Source of the DNA: Candidatus Aalborgicola danicus
GTDB lineage: Bacteria; Pseudomonadota; Gammaproteobacteria; Burkholderiales; Burkholderiaceae_C
Direction: 5' to 3'
Assembly: GCA_016703945.1 (NCBI GenBank)
Contig: JADJBC010000059.1
Location: 124,001 to 188,000, forward strand
DNA: 64,000 nucleotides
This document shows positions 42,369 to 51,438 of the stretch, one piece after another. The notes under the pieces were generated by a model, which did no database searches, was not told the DNA's origin, and saw nothing but the letters and a program-made list of their open reading frames with translations. The position numbers and the translations under genes were made by a program. Position 1 is the stretch's first letter; every line of letters begins with the position of its first letter.

Positions 42369-43399
42369 ATATTCGCTTTCCCAAACCGCTCGCACGCGGA
42401 GACCTCATAGCGGTTACTGCACCGTCCTCTGGCGTTCCATCGGCCCTGCATCCTCAGCTGAATCTAGCCCTGGACGCGCTTCGCAACCGAGGCTACCGCG
42501 TCGTCGAAGGCGAGTGCCTGCGCGGGCAAGTCAATGGTGCCAGCGCAACACGGCAAAAGCGGTCCGCCGAAATGATGAGCTTCCTCACCGACCCGAATAT
42601 CGCTGCTGTTTTGCCACCTTGGGGTGGAGAACTGGCCATGGAGCTCCTCGACTTACTGGACTTTGAAGTGCTCGCAACTGCTTCCCCCAAGTGGTTTTCT
42701 GGTTTCTCAGATGTGAGCACTCTGCAACTCCCACTTCTGATCCGGTCAGGTTGGGCCACTTTGCATGGACCCAATCTCATGCAATTGGCCGCAACAGAAA
42801 TCGACCCAACAACTGACGCGATATGGAGAGTCCTCACTGCGGCGCACGACCAGCCAATTACGCAACACGCGTCCGCAGCATTTGAGTGCGCCGGTGTTGC
42901 AGCGGCGGGACTGCCTCAACGTCAACCAACACGATGGCAACGCCTAGACGGATCAAGCGCCCCGCTTAGTTTGCAAGGTCGCCTTATTGGAGGATGTATT
43001 GACTCCATTTCGCGGCTCGCGGGCACAAGATATGGCGACGTGCCCGCGTTTGTCCGATCAATGTCCAAGGACAGCGCAATTCTCTACTTGGAAAACGCTG
43101 AACTCAAACCCTGTGAGCTTGTCTGCGCCTTGCTGGGACTTCGCTTGAATGGCTGGTTTAACGGACTGAGCGGCATCCTTATCGGACGCAATGCTGATCC
43201 TGACACAAGTGCGTCAAACGACTTCAACTATCTCGACGCCCTGAGAGCGGGTTTCGTTGCCCTTCAATGTCCCATTCTTATTGATCTGGACATTGGCCAC
43301 GTTGCGCCCCAATTGTCACTGGTGAACGGCGCATTGGCTGAAGTGTTCTTCTCACATGGCCGAGGCACCGTGTTACAGCGTCTGGGGTCGAAATCGTGA
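42296..43399 (+). CDS. LD-carboxypeptidase, peptidase S66 family
   Basis: Up to 367 residues. S66 enzymes trim murein tetrapeptides, and a related branch (MccF) cleaves microcin C-type nucleotide peptides. Visible motifs are GDLIAVTAPSSGV at the N-terminus, the nucleophile elbow KWFSGFSDVSTLQLPLL, PWGGELAMELLDLLDFEVLA and the C-terminal catalytic region LENAELKPCELVCAL ... DLDIGHVAPQ. The absence of a good start inside the mature region means translation begins within the end of the preceding gene (ATG 42296 or GTG 42320), implying coupling. Composition looks less GC-rich than its neighbours. Confidence 0.85.
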   Translation: MGLGQWVCVRARLGDQIEDSIESINIRFPKPLARGDLIAVTAPSSGVPSALHPQLNLALDALRNRGYRVVEGECLRGQVNGASATRQKRSAEMMSFLTDPNIAAVLPPWGGELAMELLDLLDFEVLATASPKWFSGFSDVSTLQLPLLIRSGWATLHGPNLMQLAATEIDPTTDAIWRVLTAAHDQPITQHASAAFECAGVAAAGLPQRQPTRWQRLDGSSAPLSLQGRLIGGCIDSISRLAGTRYGDVPAFVRSMSKDSAILYLENAELKPCELVCALLGLRLNGWFNGLSGILIGRNADPDTSASNDFNYLDALRAGFVALQCPILIDLDIGHVAPQLSLVNGALAEVFFSHGRGTVLQRLGSKS

Positions 43400-43740
43400 T
43401 TTTTCGAGAATCCACATCACTTGACATCCCACATTTGGTTCTGATGAGAATGCAACTATTTTGCCGAGATTGGCATGATCAACGACCCCGACGATGTTGC
43501 CAACTTGCGTATGGCGACAGCACAGTTTTTCACCGCGCGTAGCGCATCGGGACTATGTCGCTCTTGGGTTGCCACTTCCGATCAATGCATAGTCGGGACC
43601 GCCACCCTCGCTGAGTTCCGTCGCCCTCCCTATCTCGGCAACCTGTCAGGCCGCGAGGCTTACCTGCTGAATGTGTTCACGGTCCCTGCCCATCGCCGAC
43701 AAGGTATCGATCGCTCCATCGTTTGACACACCGCAAAGAT
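43396..43740 (+). pseudogene. GNAT acetyltransferase remnant
   Basis: A broken GNAT gene coupled to the S66 gene (GTGA overlap at 43396). The frame from 43396 gives IFRESTSLDIPHLVLMRMQL. A frame change at the T run 43459-43462 (one T too many) is needed to reach FAEIGMINDPDDVANLRMAT and AYLLNVFTVPAHRRQGIDRS. A stop then cuts the protein in the middle of the acetyl-CoA loop (after RRQGIDRSIV). The C-terminal strands are missing, so this is non-functional even if the frame is corrected. Confidence 0.65.
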
Positions 43741-43797
43741 ATCGCCACAGCCATGCCTAACATCAGAAGTGGCTGATGTTTAAATGTGGAGGCTGTG

Positions 43798-46266
43798 ATG
43801 ACAAGGCAACCGCGTAGATTCTTTTGGTGTCTGAACCTTTGGCTTGTGGCTTTGGCCCTGTTGCTGCCCCTTGCGGGCCATGCGGGGGTGGTGCAATTCT
43901 CCAATACCTTCTTAAACCTGTCGCAAGACGCGGACCCGCAAAACGGCTCGATGAATGTAGACCCGAAAGTGGTGACTGCGGGCGATAAGGTCTACGTGTT
44001 GTGGAGTGCGGCCAGTCGCAGTAGTAGCCGCTACGTCATTTGGCTGCGCCGCTCGGTGGACGGCGGTGCAACTTGGCTGGCACCGCAAGAATTGGCCGAG
44101 GGTGGGTACTACAACACCTGGCAACCGCTGGCCGCTGAGGGCGACAACGTTTACATCGCCTTCAGCCAGGGTTGGGTGCCCAGCCGTTTGTTGTTGCTGC
44201 GTTCTGGCGATGCCGGGCAGACCTTTCAGGCGCCGTCCGTCCTGCACGAGGGCAATGCCTACAACTTCAATGGCGTGCTTGTCACTGCAGCCGACCAGGG
44301 CAAAGTGGCGGTGCTGTTTGCAACCATGCGCGAGGACTCGCCACGGCAGCGGCATGTATCAAGCTCCAGTTCCACCGACGCCGGGCGTACCTTTGTGCGA
44401 ACCGACCTGATCAATGTGGATACGGGCAGCGCCAGCTGGCTTTACAAGTACAGCGTGGTCGATGCGGTACGTTCCGGGGACAACGTCTATGTATTGACGA
44501 TTTCGCAAGTTGAGAACTGGACGACAACCCAATCCTATCTCGACCTGTGGGCCAGCAGCGATGGTGGGCGCACGTTCAGGACACCGGCACGCGTGACCGT
44601 GCGCGCCAGCGACGGCAAGTCCTATGCCCCGGGCGTTCAAGACGCGGGCTACACGCCCCACCTGGCCGCCAACGGCGCCGAAGTGAGCGTGGTCTGGATC
44701 AACAATGACAACCCGGGCGGGTTTGACGGTGGATGGGCGCCCAGCCTGCGTATCAATCGCTCCACGGATGCAGGTGTCACGCTGGGCACACCGGTGACCT
44801 TGCATACCTACCCATCCGGCTATAGCCACGGTGCGCGTCCAGGGCTTGAGACCATTACCAGGGCCGGCAATACCCTGCACATCTCATCCACGCGATCAGG
44901 CAGCGGCACGTTCTACTGGCGCTCTACCGATGCTGGAGCGACCTGGCCCACAACCGCCACCCAGATATCCACCGGTGGCTGGTGGCAACACATAGGCATA
45001 GACCCGCGCGACGCCCAACGTGTACACGTGTTCAACGGCAGTTGGTTCCGCTCGCTGGATGGCGGCGCCAGTTTCGACGGCGGCGTGACGGTGGTCAACA
45101 ACTTTGGCGCTGGCTGGGCATCACCACATCTGGCGATGACAGCCTCGGGAGTGCCGCAGTACGCGGGATACATCAACCTGTGGGACAACCGCCATGTCTA
45201 CGCCCGGGCACTGGCCCCGGCGCAAGTCGCTGGCTCGACCAACAAGGCATTGCAACTGGTGACATCGGGCGACTTCCGGCGCGACCAGTTCTGGGTGGCG
45301 GCACGGCCCGCCATGGAGTTCAGCAGCGCCATGACGGTGGAATACTGGATCAAACTGGTCGACGGAAACCCCAACTACGTGTTGCAAACTTTCCTGGGCA
45401 AGAAACGCCGTAGCGGAGAGAACAGTTGGGAGTTGGCGGGCTGGAACGGTGACCAGGTTTTCAGCCGCCTGGTGACAACGGGCTCTGGCAGCAGCAATTA
45501 CGGCGACTGGCTAGGCGCGGGCGGCTCCAGCCTGCCAAAAAACACCTGGGCACACCTCGCAATGACCTACAACGCCAGCGCAGGCGCAGATAACTGGAAG
45601 CTCTACGTGAACGGTGTACTCAAAGCCAAGTCAAACCTGACCGGTACCATCGTCTCCGAACTGATGGACTCCTCTCTGCGTGTGGGTAATCAGGGCAACA
45701 CGGCCTCGACCGTATTGGTCGACGAGTTGCGCCTGTGGAATAAGGCCCGCACCGCCAGCGAAATCAAGTCCTACATGGCGCTGGCACTCAATGGCAACGA
45801 GAACGGCCTGGTAGGCTATTGGAACTTCAACGACACCTTGCGCGACAGCAGCCCCAGCGGCAACGAAGCTGTGCCACAGTTCATGGAAACCTTTGTGGCC
45901 GACGCACCTGCGTTGACAGGCAAGGCCCCTGCTCTGACGGCCTGCGCCACACTGCTGACGACCGACCTGACGTTGAACGTCCCCTGCATCAAATTCCAGA
46001 GTGCGGCGGGCACCAGTTATGTCCAGGCAACCCTGTCGGCAGACAGCCGCCTTGGGGCACTCGGGTTTGGCCTCGTGGATGCGTTTGCCATCACCACTCC
46101 AACGTCAGACACCGGCTGCGTCGCCCAGTTGGATGCCAATCTGAACCTGGTCATTCCCTGCGTGCAGTATGCCGATCAGGCCTGGTGGCTGAAATTCAAG
46201 TTTCTGACATCCGGGGCCAACTTTGGCTTTGGCGTGATTGATCTGGGCCAGGGTACGCCACCGTAG
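43798..46266 (+). CDS. Secreted sialidase-fold/LamG-domain protein
   Basis: An 822-residue secreted protein; the start at 43798 has GGAGG upstream, and the signal peptide is about residues 10-33. Residues about 40-470 form a beta-propeller with repeated Asp-box motifs (RSVDGGATWLAP, RSGDAGQTF, SSTDAGRTF, SSDGGRTFRTP, RSTDAGATWP). About 500-690 is a LamG/concanavalin domain (AMTVEYWIKLVDGNPNYVLQ; NTWAHLAMTYNASAGADNWK). The C-terminus has two short Cys-containing repeats (LTLNVPCIKFQSAAGTSYVQ; LNLVIPCVQYADQAWWLKFK). Catalytic sialidase residues were not confirmed, so an enzymatic role is uncertain. It is a candidate surface or matrix-binding protein. Confidence 0.8.
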   Translation: MTRQPRRFFWCLNLWLVALALLLPLAGHAGVVQFSNTFLNLSQDADPQNGSMNVDPKVVTAGDKVYVLWSAASRSSSRYVIWLRRSVDGGATWLAPQELAEGGYYNTWQPLAAEGDNVYIAFSQGWVPSRLLLLRSGDAGQTFQAPSVLHEGNAYNFNGVLVTAADQGKVAVLFATMREDSPRQRHVSSSSSTDAGRTFVRTDLINVDTGSASWLYKYSVVDAVRSGDNVYVLTISQVENWTTTQSYLDLWASSDGGRTFRTPARVTVRASDGKSYAPGVQDAGYTPHLAANGAEVSVVWINNDNPGGFDGGWAPSLRINRSTDAGVTLGTPVTLHTYPSGYSHGARPGLETITRAGNTLHISSTRSGSGTFYWRSTDAGATWPTTATQISTGGWWQHIGIDPRDAQRVHVFNGSWFRSLDGGASFDGGVTVVNNFGAGWASPHLAMTASGVPQYAGYINLWDNRHVYARALAPAQVAGSTNKALQLVTSGDFRRDQFWVAARPAMEFSSAMTVEYWIKLVDGNPNYVLQTFLGKKRRSGENSWELAGWNGDQVFSRLVTTGSGSSNYGDWLGAGGSSLPKNTWAHLAMTYNASAGADNWKLYVNGVLKAKSNLTGTIVSELMDSSLRVGNQGNTASTVLVDELRLWNKARTASEIKSYMALALNGNENGLVGYWNFNDTLRDSSPSGNEAVPQFMETFVADAPALTGKAPALTACATLLTTDLTLNVPCIKFQSAAGTSYVQATLSADSRLGALGFGLVDAFAITTPTSDTGCVAQLDANLNLVIPCVQYADQAWWLKFKFLTSGANFGFGVIDLGQGTPP

Positions 46267-46358
46267 ACCGCTGCGCCATACCTTGCGATGTCGGTGGTGT
46301 GTGGTGGCGCCACCGCATGTTTGGGCCACGTTTGGCAATTTGTCTGGCTCAAAAACGC

Positions 46359-46364
46359 TATAAT
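46359..46364 (+). promoter_or_regulatory. -10 element (TATAAT) of rpsU promoter
   Basis: A perfect TATAAT lies 128 bp before rpsU. A TTGGCA at 46332-46337 is 21 bp upstream, longer than the usual 17 bp, so the -35 assignment is unsure. The rest of the gap from 46267 holds no gene. Confidence 0.45.
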
Positions 46365-46491
46365 CCGAGGCTTTTCTGGCAGTCCCCCGTCGGCCAATAC
46401 TAGTTACAGACGGGGAAATCGCTGAACGTGGCATGTGGGGCTCGATCTCCCCACGTGACTGGCGGCAGCACATTTTGGACAACATTACGTA

Positions 46492-46704
46492 ATGACAACC
46501 ATCCGTGTAAAAGAAAACGAGCCGTTTGACGTCGCCCTGCGTCGCTTCAAGCGCACTATCGAAAAATTGGGTTTGCTGACTGACCTGCGTGCGCGCGAGT
46601 TCTATGAAAAGCCCACTGCAGAGCGCAAGCGCAAGAAGGCAGCCGCCGTCAAGCGCAACTACAAGCGCATTCGCAGCATGCAATTGCCAAAGAAAATGTT
46701 CTAA
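46492..46704 (+). CDS. rpsU: 30S ribosomal protein S21
   Basis: A 70-residue basic ribosomal protein: [40 protein letters not shown] and [20 protein letters not shown] match S21 over the full family length. S21 is involved in the initiation step on the 30S subunit. It precedes yqeY, as in many proteobacteria. Confidence 0.97.
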   Translation: MTTIRVKENEPFDVALRRFKRTIEKLGLLTDLRAREFYEKPTAERKRKKAAAVKRNYKRIRSMQLPKKMF

Positions 46705-46734
46705 AGAACAGACCCGTCCTGGCGCACAAGCTCT

Positions 46735-46784
46735 GCCTGGGACGCTCCGGCTGGGCATAAGTTGGGGTCACTCCCGGGCTTTTT
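46735..46784 (+). terminator. Possible intrinsic terminator after rpsU
   Basis: GCCTGGGA (46735-46742) can pair with TCCCGGGC (46772-46779), followed by TTTTTA. The loop is 29 bases, long for a terminator, so this is tentative; it would separate rpsU from yqeY. Confidence 0.5.
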
Positions 46785-46826
46785 ATTTCAATCACCTGAT
46801 TCACACATTCCTCCCGGAGTTACACC

Positions 46827-47273
46827 ATGTCCCTCAAAGACCAGATCACCGAAGATATGAAAACCGCCATGCGCGCCAAGGACAGTGAGCGCCTGGGCAC
46901 CATCCGCCTGCTGCTGTCGGCCTGCAAGCAGCGCGAGGTGGACGATCGCATCGTGCTGGATGACGTGGCCGTGGTGGCCATCGTGGACAAGCTGATCAAG
47001 CAGCGCAAGGACAGCGTCGAGGCGTTTGTGAAGGCCGAGCGCATGGATCTGGCGGACAAAGAGTCGGCTGAGATCAAGGTGCTGCAGGCCTATCTGCCGC
47101 AGCGGCTCAGCGCGGATGAGGTGCTGGTTGAGGTTCGGGCTATCGTGGCTGAGCTGGGGGCTACCGGGCCTGGGGATATGGGCAAGGTGATGGGGGTTGT
47201 GAAGACGCGTTTGGCGGGGAAGGCGGAGATGGGGACTGTGTCGGCTGCGGTTAAGACTGCGTTGGCTGGGTAG
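46827..47273 (+). CDS. GatB/YqeY domain protein
   Basis: A 148-residue protein of the YqeY family, homologous to the C-terminal tail domain of GatB. It shows SLKDQITEDMKTAMRAKDSE, LGTIRLLLSACKQREVDDR, DKLIKQRKDSVEAFVKAERM, LQAYLPQRLSADEV and the final GKVMGVVKTRLAGKAEMGTV. A role in tRNA-dependent amidation is suggested by homology only. It commonly follows rpsU. Confidence 0.93.
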   Translation: MSLKDQITEDMKTAMRAKDSERLGTIRLLLSACKQREVDDRIVLDDVAVVAIVDKLIKQRKDSVEAFVKAERMDLADKESAEIKVLQAYLPQRLSADEVLVEVRAIVAELGATGPGDMGKVMGVVKTRLAGKAEMGTVSAAVKTALAG

Positions 47274-47316
47274 ATTCTTCTTTTCGGGGGGCCTTACCCT
47301 GCGGGGCTCTTGTAGG

Positions 47317-47721
47317 TCCCCACTCCCCCCAACCCCCTCGCCCCGCCGGGCGAGGGGGAGTTAATGCGGACAGCCGATTTGGCGTTGTCGCGCCGAATAC
47401 GGAATCACTGGCGTCAGGTTGCCTCTGTTGCTTGGCACCTGGAATCCAGCAGTCGCAGTTCCGAGCGCCGGGTGGTGGGACTGCTATAAATTTGGTAGCA
47501 TCTAACGCTTATTTCACGAGGACTAGCGCCTCAAATCACTAACAATCTCCCGCCGCTCCTGCTGCCTCGGCTCCGGCGCTCGGAGCTCTCCGCGTGATAT
47601 CTCCGAACGCAAACCACGTTGGTAACGCACCGCCCGTAATTCCGTATTCGGCGCGAGGCAACCAAATCGGCTGTTAAAGCTCCCCTCGCCCGGCGGGGCG
47701 AGAGGGGTTGGGGAGTGGGGG
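47317..47721. repeat. Composite inverted-repeat element between yqeY and pmbA
   Basis: Two long arms face each other. The left arm (47317-47401) and the right arm (47636-47721) share the family B palindrome plus ACAGCCGATTTGG and CGCGCCGAATACGGAAT in opposite orientation. A third shared block, CCGAGCGCCGG, lies further in. The centre holds an inserted family A repeat (47482-47530). No gene is present in the 479-bp gap. It resembles a MITE-like element; no transposase is seen. Confidence 0.75.
47482..47530 (-). repeat. Dispersed ~50-bp repeat (family A) in the composite element
   Basis: Reverse copy: CTGCTATAAATTTGGTAGCA, then CGCTTATTTCACGAGGACTA and GCGCC on the plus strand. It sits between the arms of the larger inverted repeat, which suggests a later insertion. 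Confidence 0.7.
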
Positions 47722-47752
47722 AATACAAAGCCGCGGACAAAACCAAAAAAAA

Positions 47753-49171
47753 CTAAGACCCAGCGACCTTCATGCGATTGATAAGAATAGACCCCACCGT
47801 CTTAGAACCATAGTTGTAGGTATCCGCCCCCACCGCCTCAATCCCCTTGAGCATGGTCTTCATGTTCCCGGCAATCGTAATTTCATGCACCGGGTAGGCA
47901 ATGCGCCCACCTTCCACCCAAAAGCCGCTGGCACCGCGCGAATAGTCACCTGTCACGTAATTGGTGCCTTGCCCCATCAGCTCGGTCACAAACAGGCCGG
48001 TATCGAGCTTGCGCAGCATGGCGTCCAGGTCATCAGCGGGTTTGGTGTGGCGTGAGGTAAACACCAGGTTGTGTGAACCGCCCGAGTTGCCGGTGGTCTG
48101 CATGCCCAGTTTGCGGGCCGAGTAGCTGCTCAGGAAATAACCCTGAACGCGCCCGCCCTCAATCACCTTGCGGGCTTTGACGTTGACACCTTCATCGTCA
48201 AACGGCGAGCTGCCTTTGCCGCGCAACACAAACGGGTCTTCCAGCAAATCAATATGGCGGGGCAACACCAGCTTGCCCAGTGAATCCAGCAGGAACGAAC
48301 TCTTGCGGTACAGCGCCCCACCACTGAGCGCCTGCACCAAAGTGCCCACAAGACCCGCCGCCAGTGGTGATTCAAACAGTACGGGGCACTCCACGGTGGC
48401 AATCTTGCGCGCCTTCAGGCGGCTCAACGCCCGCTCTGCTGCGTAGCGGCCAATCGCCTGTGGCTGCGCCAGTGCCTCGGGATGGCGCATGGAGCTGTAC
48501 CAGCTGTCGCGCTGCATGTCCTTGCCCTTGCCCGCAATGGGAGACACCGACATGGAATGGCGCGAGCTGGCGTAACCACCTCGAAAGCCATGGGTATGGG
48601 CACTGAAAAAATGTGATTGTTGTGCCGACACGGCCGCGCCTTCGCTGTTCGTGATGCGCTTGCTGGTGGCCAAGGCTGCAGCCTCGCACTCCAATGCCAA
48701 ACGCATGGCATCTTCACTGGTCAGCGCCCACGGAAAAAACAAGTCCAGATCACGTTCACGGTCGGCAACCGGCGCAATGTCCTTGACATCTGGCAGGCTG
48801 GCAAACGGGTCTTCGGCGGTGAAGCGTGCAATGTCGTAGGCCGCACCCACAGTTTGCGCAATCGCCTCGTCTGAAAAATCCGAGGTGCTGGCGTTGCCCC
48901 GGCGCTGGCCCACATAGACCGTCACACCCAGGGATTTGTCGCGGTTGCGCTCCACGTTCTCCAGCTCGCCATTGCGCACGGACACGCTCAGGCCGCAGCC
49001 CTCGGACACTTCGGCGCCTGCATCGGTGGCACCCAGCTTCTTGGCGTGGGCCAGGGCCTTGTCCACCAACGACTCAAAAAAAGGCCGGCTATAGGCAAAG
49101 CCACTGTCCGCAGGCTTGGATGATGTGGCGCCCGCAGGCGAGGATTTTGGGGTTGGGTGGGGGGTCTTCAT
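47753..49171 (-). CDS. pmbA: Metalloprotease PmbA (TldE)
   Basis: PmbA/TldE is the partner of the TldD protease, which matures microcin-type peptides and helps degrade CcdA. The 472-residue protein shows VSEGCGLSVSVRNGELENVE, FSDEAIAQTVGAAYDIARF, PVLFESPLAAGLVGTLVQAL, SSPFDDEGVNVKARKVIEGG and GDYSRGASGFWVEGGRIAYP. PmbA itself lacks the HExxxH zinc motif of TldD, and none is seen here. A Pro/Ser-rich N-terminal extension of about 25 residues is present. It is divergent from darP, with start codons 25 bp apart. Confidence 0.94.
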   Translation of the reverse strand: MKTPHPTPKSSPAGATSSKPADSGFAYSRPFFESLVDKALAHAKKLGATDAGAEVSEGCGLSVSVRNGELENVERNRDKSLGVTVYVGQRRGNASTSDFSDEAIAQTVGAAYDIARFTAEDPFASLPDVKDIAPVADRERDLDLFFPWALTSEDAMRLALECEAAALATSKRITNSEGAAVSAQQSHFFSAHTHGFRGGYASSRHSMSVSPIAGKGKDMQRDSWYSSMRHPEALAQPQAIGRYAAERALSRLKARKIATVECPVLFESPLAAGLVGTLVQALSGGALYRKSSFLLDSLGKLVLPRHIDLLEDPFVLRGKGSSPFDDEGVNVKARKVIEGGRVQGYFLSSYSARKLGMQTTGNSGGSHNLVFTSRHTKPADDLDAMLRKLDTGLFVTELMGQGTNYVTGDYSRGASGFWVEGGRIAYPVHEITIAGNMKTMLKGIEAVGADTYNYGSKTVGSILINRMKVAGS

Positions 49172-49196
49172 AGCGGAGGCTATGATACCGGGGCTT

Positions 49197-49859
49197 ATGA
49201 GTAAACTAAAAAAAGGCTATTTCGTCAAAGGTAAATTTGTGGCGGAAGGCAGTGAACTGGACCTGGAGCTCAAGCGCGAGCTCAAGGGAACCGACGATAA
49301 AAGCCGCACCGACCTCAAACGCGAAAGCACCGAGCTGCAAAAGCTGGGTGAAGACCTTTTGACCCTGCGTGCGGAACTGTTGAAACGCCTGGAACTTCCG
49401 GACAAGCTGCTCGAAGCCATCGCGGAATACAAGCGCATCACCAATTTCGAGGGCCGCCGGCGCCTTCTGCAGTTCGTTGGCAAGCGCATGCGGCAGCTGG
49501 AGCCGGCAACGCTGGATGCCATTCGCGTCGCGCTGGTCGAACAGCACACGCCATCCGCCCAGGAAACCCTGACCCTGCATGCAGCGGAGCAGTGGCGCGA
49601 CCGCCTGATTGCCGACGACGACGCGTTAGGCCAGTGGGTCAACATCTGCCCCGGTACTGACGTTCAGCAAATGCGCGCGCTGATCCGCCAGGCCCGCAAG
49701 GATGCCAAGCCCGAAAAGCCGGGCCTGGCGGTGCGCCATGGCCGGCCTTTCCGCGACATATTTCAGATCGTGCGTGAGCACCTGACGCACCCCGATGAAA
49801 TACCTGAAACATCCCTGGGGGCCAATGACCTGCCACCCAACCCAGGAGCCGACGCTTGA
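49197..49859 (+). CDS. darP: Ribosome-associated protein DarP/YjgA (DUF615)
   Basis: A 220-residue member of the YjgA family, which associates with late 50S ribosomal intermediates. Family features are DLKRESTELQKLGEDLLTLR, RITNFEGRRRLLQFVGKRMR, WRDRLIADDDALGQWVNICP and QQMRALIRQARKDAKPEKPG. I prefer the ATG at 49197 (MSKLKKGYFVKGKFVAEGSE); an ATG at 49182 near GGAGG would add five residues. It overlaps the mog start (TTGA). Confidence 0.9.
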   Translation: MSKLKKGYFVKGKFVAEGSELDLELKRELKGTDDKSRTDLKRESTELQKLGEDLLTLRAELLKRLELPDKLLEAIAEYKRITNFEGRRRLLQFVGKRMRQLEPATLDAIRVALVEQHTPSAQETLTLHAAEQWRDRLIADDDALGQWVNICPGTDVQQMRALIRQARKDAKPEKPGLAVRHGRPFRDIFQIVREHLTHPDEIPETSLGANDLPPNPGADA

Positions 49860-50461
49860 GCGAGACCTACAACCTGCCCCCACTCGATACGGTCAAGATC
49901 GGCATTGTTTCCATCAGCGACCGAGCCTCCAGCGGTGTGTATGAGGACAAGGGACTGCCCGCCCTGCAAGACTGGTTGACACGTGCCCTGGAAAACCCCG
50001 TCCAATTTGAAGCCAGCCTCATTCCGGACGAGGCCCCCACCATCAGCGCCACGCTGATCGCTCTGGTGGACGCCGGCTGCTGCCTGGTATTGACCACCGG
50101 CGGCACCGGTCCGGCGTTGCGGGACGTCACTCCAGAAGCCACATTGGCCGTTGCCCACAAGGAAATGCCGGGGTTTGGCGAACAAATGCGGCAGATCAGC
50201 CTGAAATTTGTGCCGACCGCCATTCTGTCGCGCCAGGTGGCCGTGATTCGTGACCAGAGCCTGATCATCAACCTGCCCGGCCAGCCCAAGGCCATTGCCG
50301 AAACGCTGGAAGGCCTGAAGGACGCCAACGGCCAGCAGGTCGTCAACGGCATCTTTGCCGCCGTGCCCTACTGTATTGACCTGATTGGTGGACCGTACCT
50401 GCAGACCGTGGATACCGTGTGCAAATCCTTCCGGCCCAAAAACGCAACGCGGAACAAGTGA
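49856..50461 (+). CDS. mog: Molybdopterin adenylyltransferase Mog
   Basis: Mog adenylylates molybdopterin before molybdate insertion, and so supports molybdoenzymes such as NasA. The 201-residue protein shows KIGIVSISDRASSGVYEDKG, LVLTTGGTGPALRDVTPEAT and IINLPGQPKAIAETLEGLKD. The start is a TTG at 49856 with AGGAG 9 bp upstream, overlapping the darP stop. No ATG fits upstream of the conserved strand. Confidence 0.94.
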   Translation: MSETYNLPPLDTVKIGIVSISDRASSGVYEDKGLPALQDWLTRALENPVQFEASLIPDEAPTISATLIALVDAGCCLVLTTGGTGPALRDVTPEATLAVAHKEMPGFGEQMRQISLKFVPTAILSRQVAVIRDQSLIINLPGQPKAIAETLEGLKDANGQQVVNGIFAAVPYCIDLIGGPYLQTVDTVCKSFRPKNATRNK

Positions 50462-50488
50462 CTTTTTGACTTACACCAGGAACACCGT

Positions 50489-50558
50489 GGAACCGGCTCC
50501 GCCGGGCCACTGGTGTTGCCCCCTGCAAGGGGGAGGCGGCATCGCCGCCATGGGGGTG
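50489..50558. repeat. GC-rich intergenic palindromic repeat
   Basis: Three adjacent short stems: CCGGCTCCGCCGG, TTGCCCCCTGCAAGGGGGAG and GGCGGCATCGCCGCC. It lies between the convergent mog and cysE genes and probably acts as a bidirectional terminator. The pattern is recalled from other Burkholderiales genomes but was not searched. Confidence 0.55.
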
Positions 50559-50562
50559 TGCC

Positions 50563-51348
50563 CTATTTCCCAACCAGCTGATTGAGGCGCTCGGCCTCAA
50601 AACACTCGTTGCGGGCGGCGTCACCGGGCACACAGTCGGGCGGGCAGTCTGCACTGGTGCGGCTGACCGACAGGGTTTCAATCGCTTTCCACAACAGGGC
50701 AATCTGGTGATCCTGCCCAGAGGCGGAGTTAATCAGGCCGCGCAAGGCCTGGCTCACGGGGTCGTCTTCCAGCGTAATGCCATAGGCAGTGAACTTGGGT
50801 TCACTCTGGGTGACATCGGCGCTTTGCCCAGTTTTTGAGGGAAGGATGCGCGCCGGGATGCCGACCGCTGTGGCACCGGCTGGCACCGGCTTGACCACCA
50901 CCGCATTGCTGCCAATCTTGGCCCCATCGCCCACCAGAAAACCACCCAGGACCTTGGCGCCCGCGCTGACCACCACATCCTTGCCCAAGGTCGGGTGGCG
51001 CTTGGCACCTTTGTACAGCGAAGTCCCGCCCAGCGTGACCCCTTGGTAAATGGTGCAGCCGTCGCCAATCTCGGCCGTTTCTCCCACGACCGTCCCCATC
51101 GCATGGTCAAAAAACACCCGCTCACCAATGACAGCACCCGGGTGAATTTCGATACCGGTCGCCCAGCGCGACAGGTGTGAAATAAACCGCCCTAGCCACT
51201 TCAGATCATGTGTCCAGCACCAGTGCGCGCGGCGGTGCAAGACCAGGGCATGCAAGCCGGGGTAGCAGGTCAACACCTCCCAGGTCGTGCGTGCGGCGGG
51301 ATCCCGGTCGAGAATGCATTGAATGTCGGAGCGTAGGCGGGAAAACAT
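50563..51348 (-). CDS. cysE: Serine O-acetyltransferase
   Basis: CysE makes O-acetylserine for cysteine synthesis. The 261-residue protein has the left-handed hexapeptide repeat region: [60 protein letters not shown] and [20 protein letters not shown]. The catalytic His/Asp pair is in FFDHAMG and the N-terminal helices carry [20 protein letters not shown]. It has a longer C-terminal tail (about 60 residues, Cys-rich at the end) than E. coli CysE. Confidence 0.95.
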   Translation of the reverse strand: MFSRLRSDIQCILDRDPAARTTWEVLTCYPGLHALVLHRRAHWCWTHDLKWLGRFISHLSRWATGIEIHPGAVIGERVFFDHAMGTVVGETAEIGDGCTIYQGVTLGGTSLYKGAKRHPTLGKDVVVSAGAKVLGGFLVGDGAKIGSNAVVVKPVPAGATAVGIPARILPSKTGQSADVTQSEPKFTAYGITLEDDPVSQALRGLINSASGQDHQIALLWKAIETLSVSRTSADCPPDCVPGDAARNECFEAERLNQLVGK

Positions 51349-51438
51349 GTTTCAGAGTCTACCCGCTCACGCCAACGCAGCGAGGCGCCGGCGGGCGCGA
51401 GATGGGGGAGCGACCCGCATCGCGGCGGAGCGTGGGGT

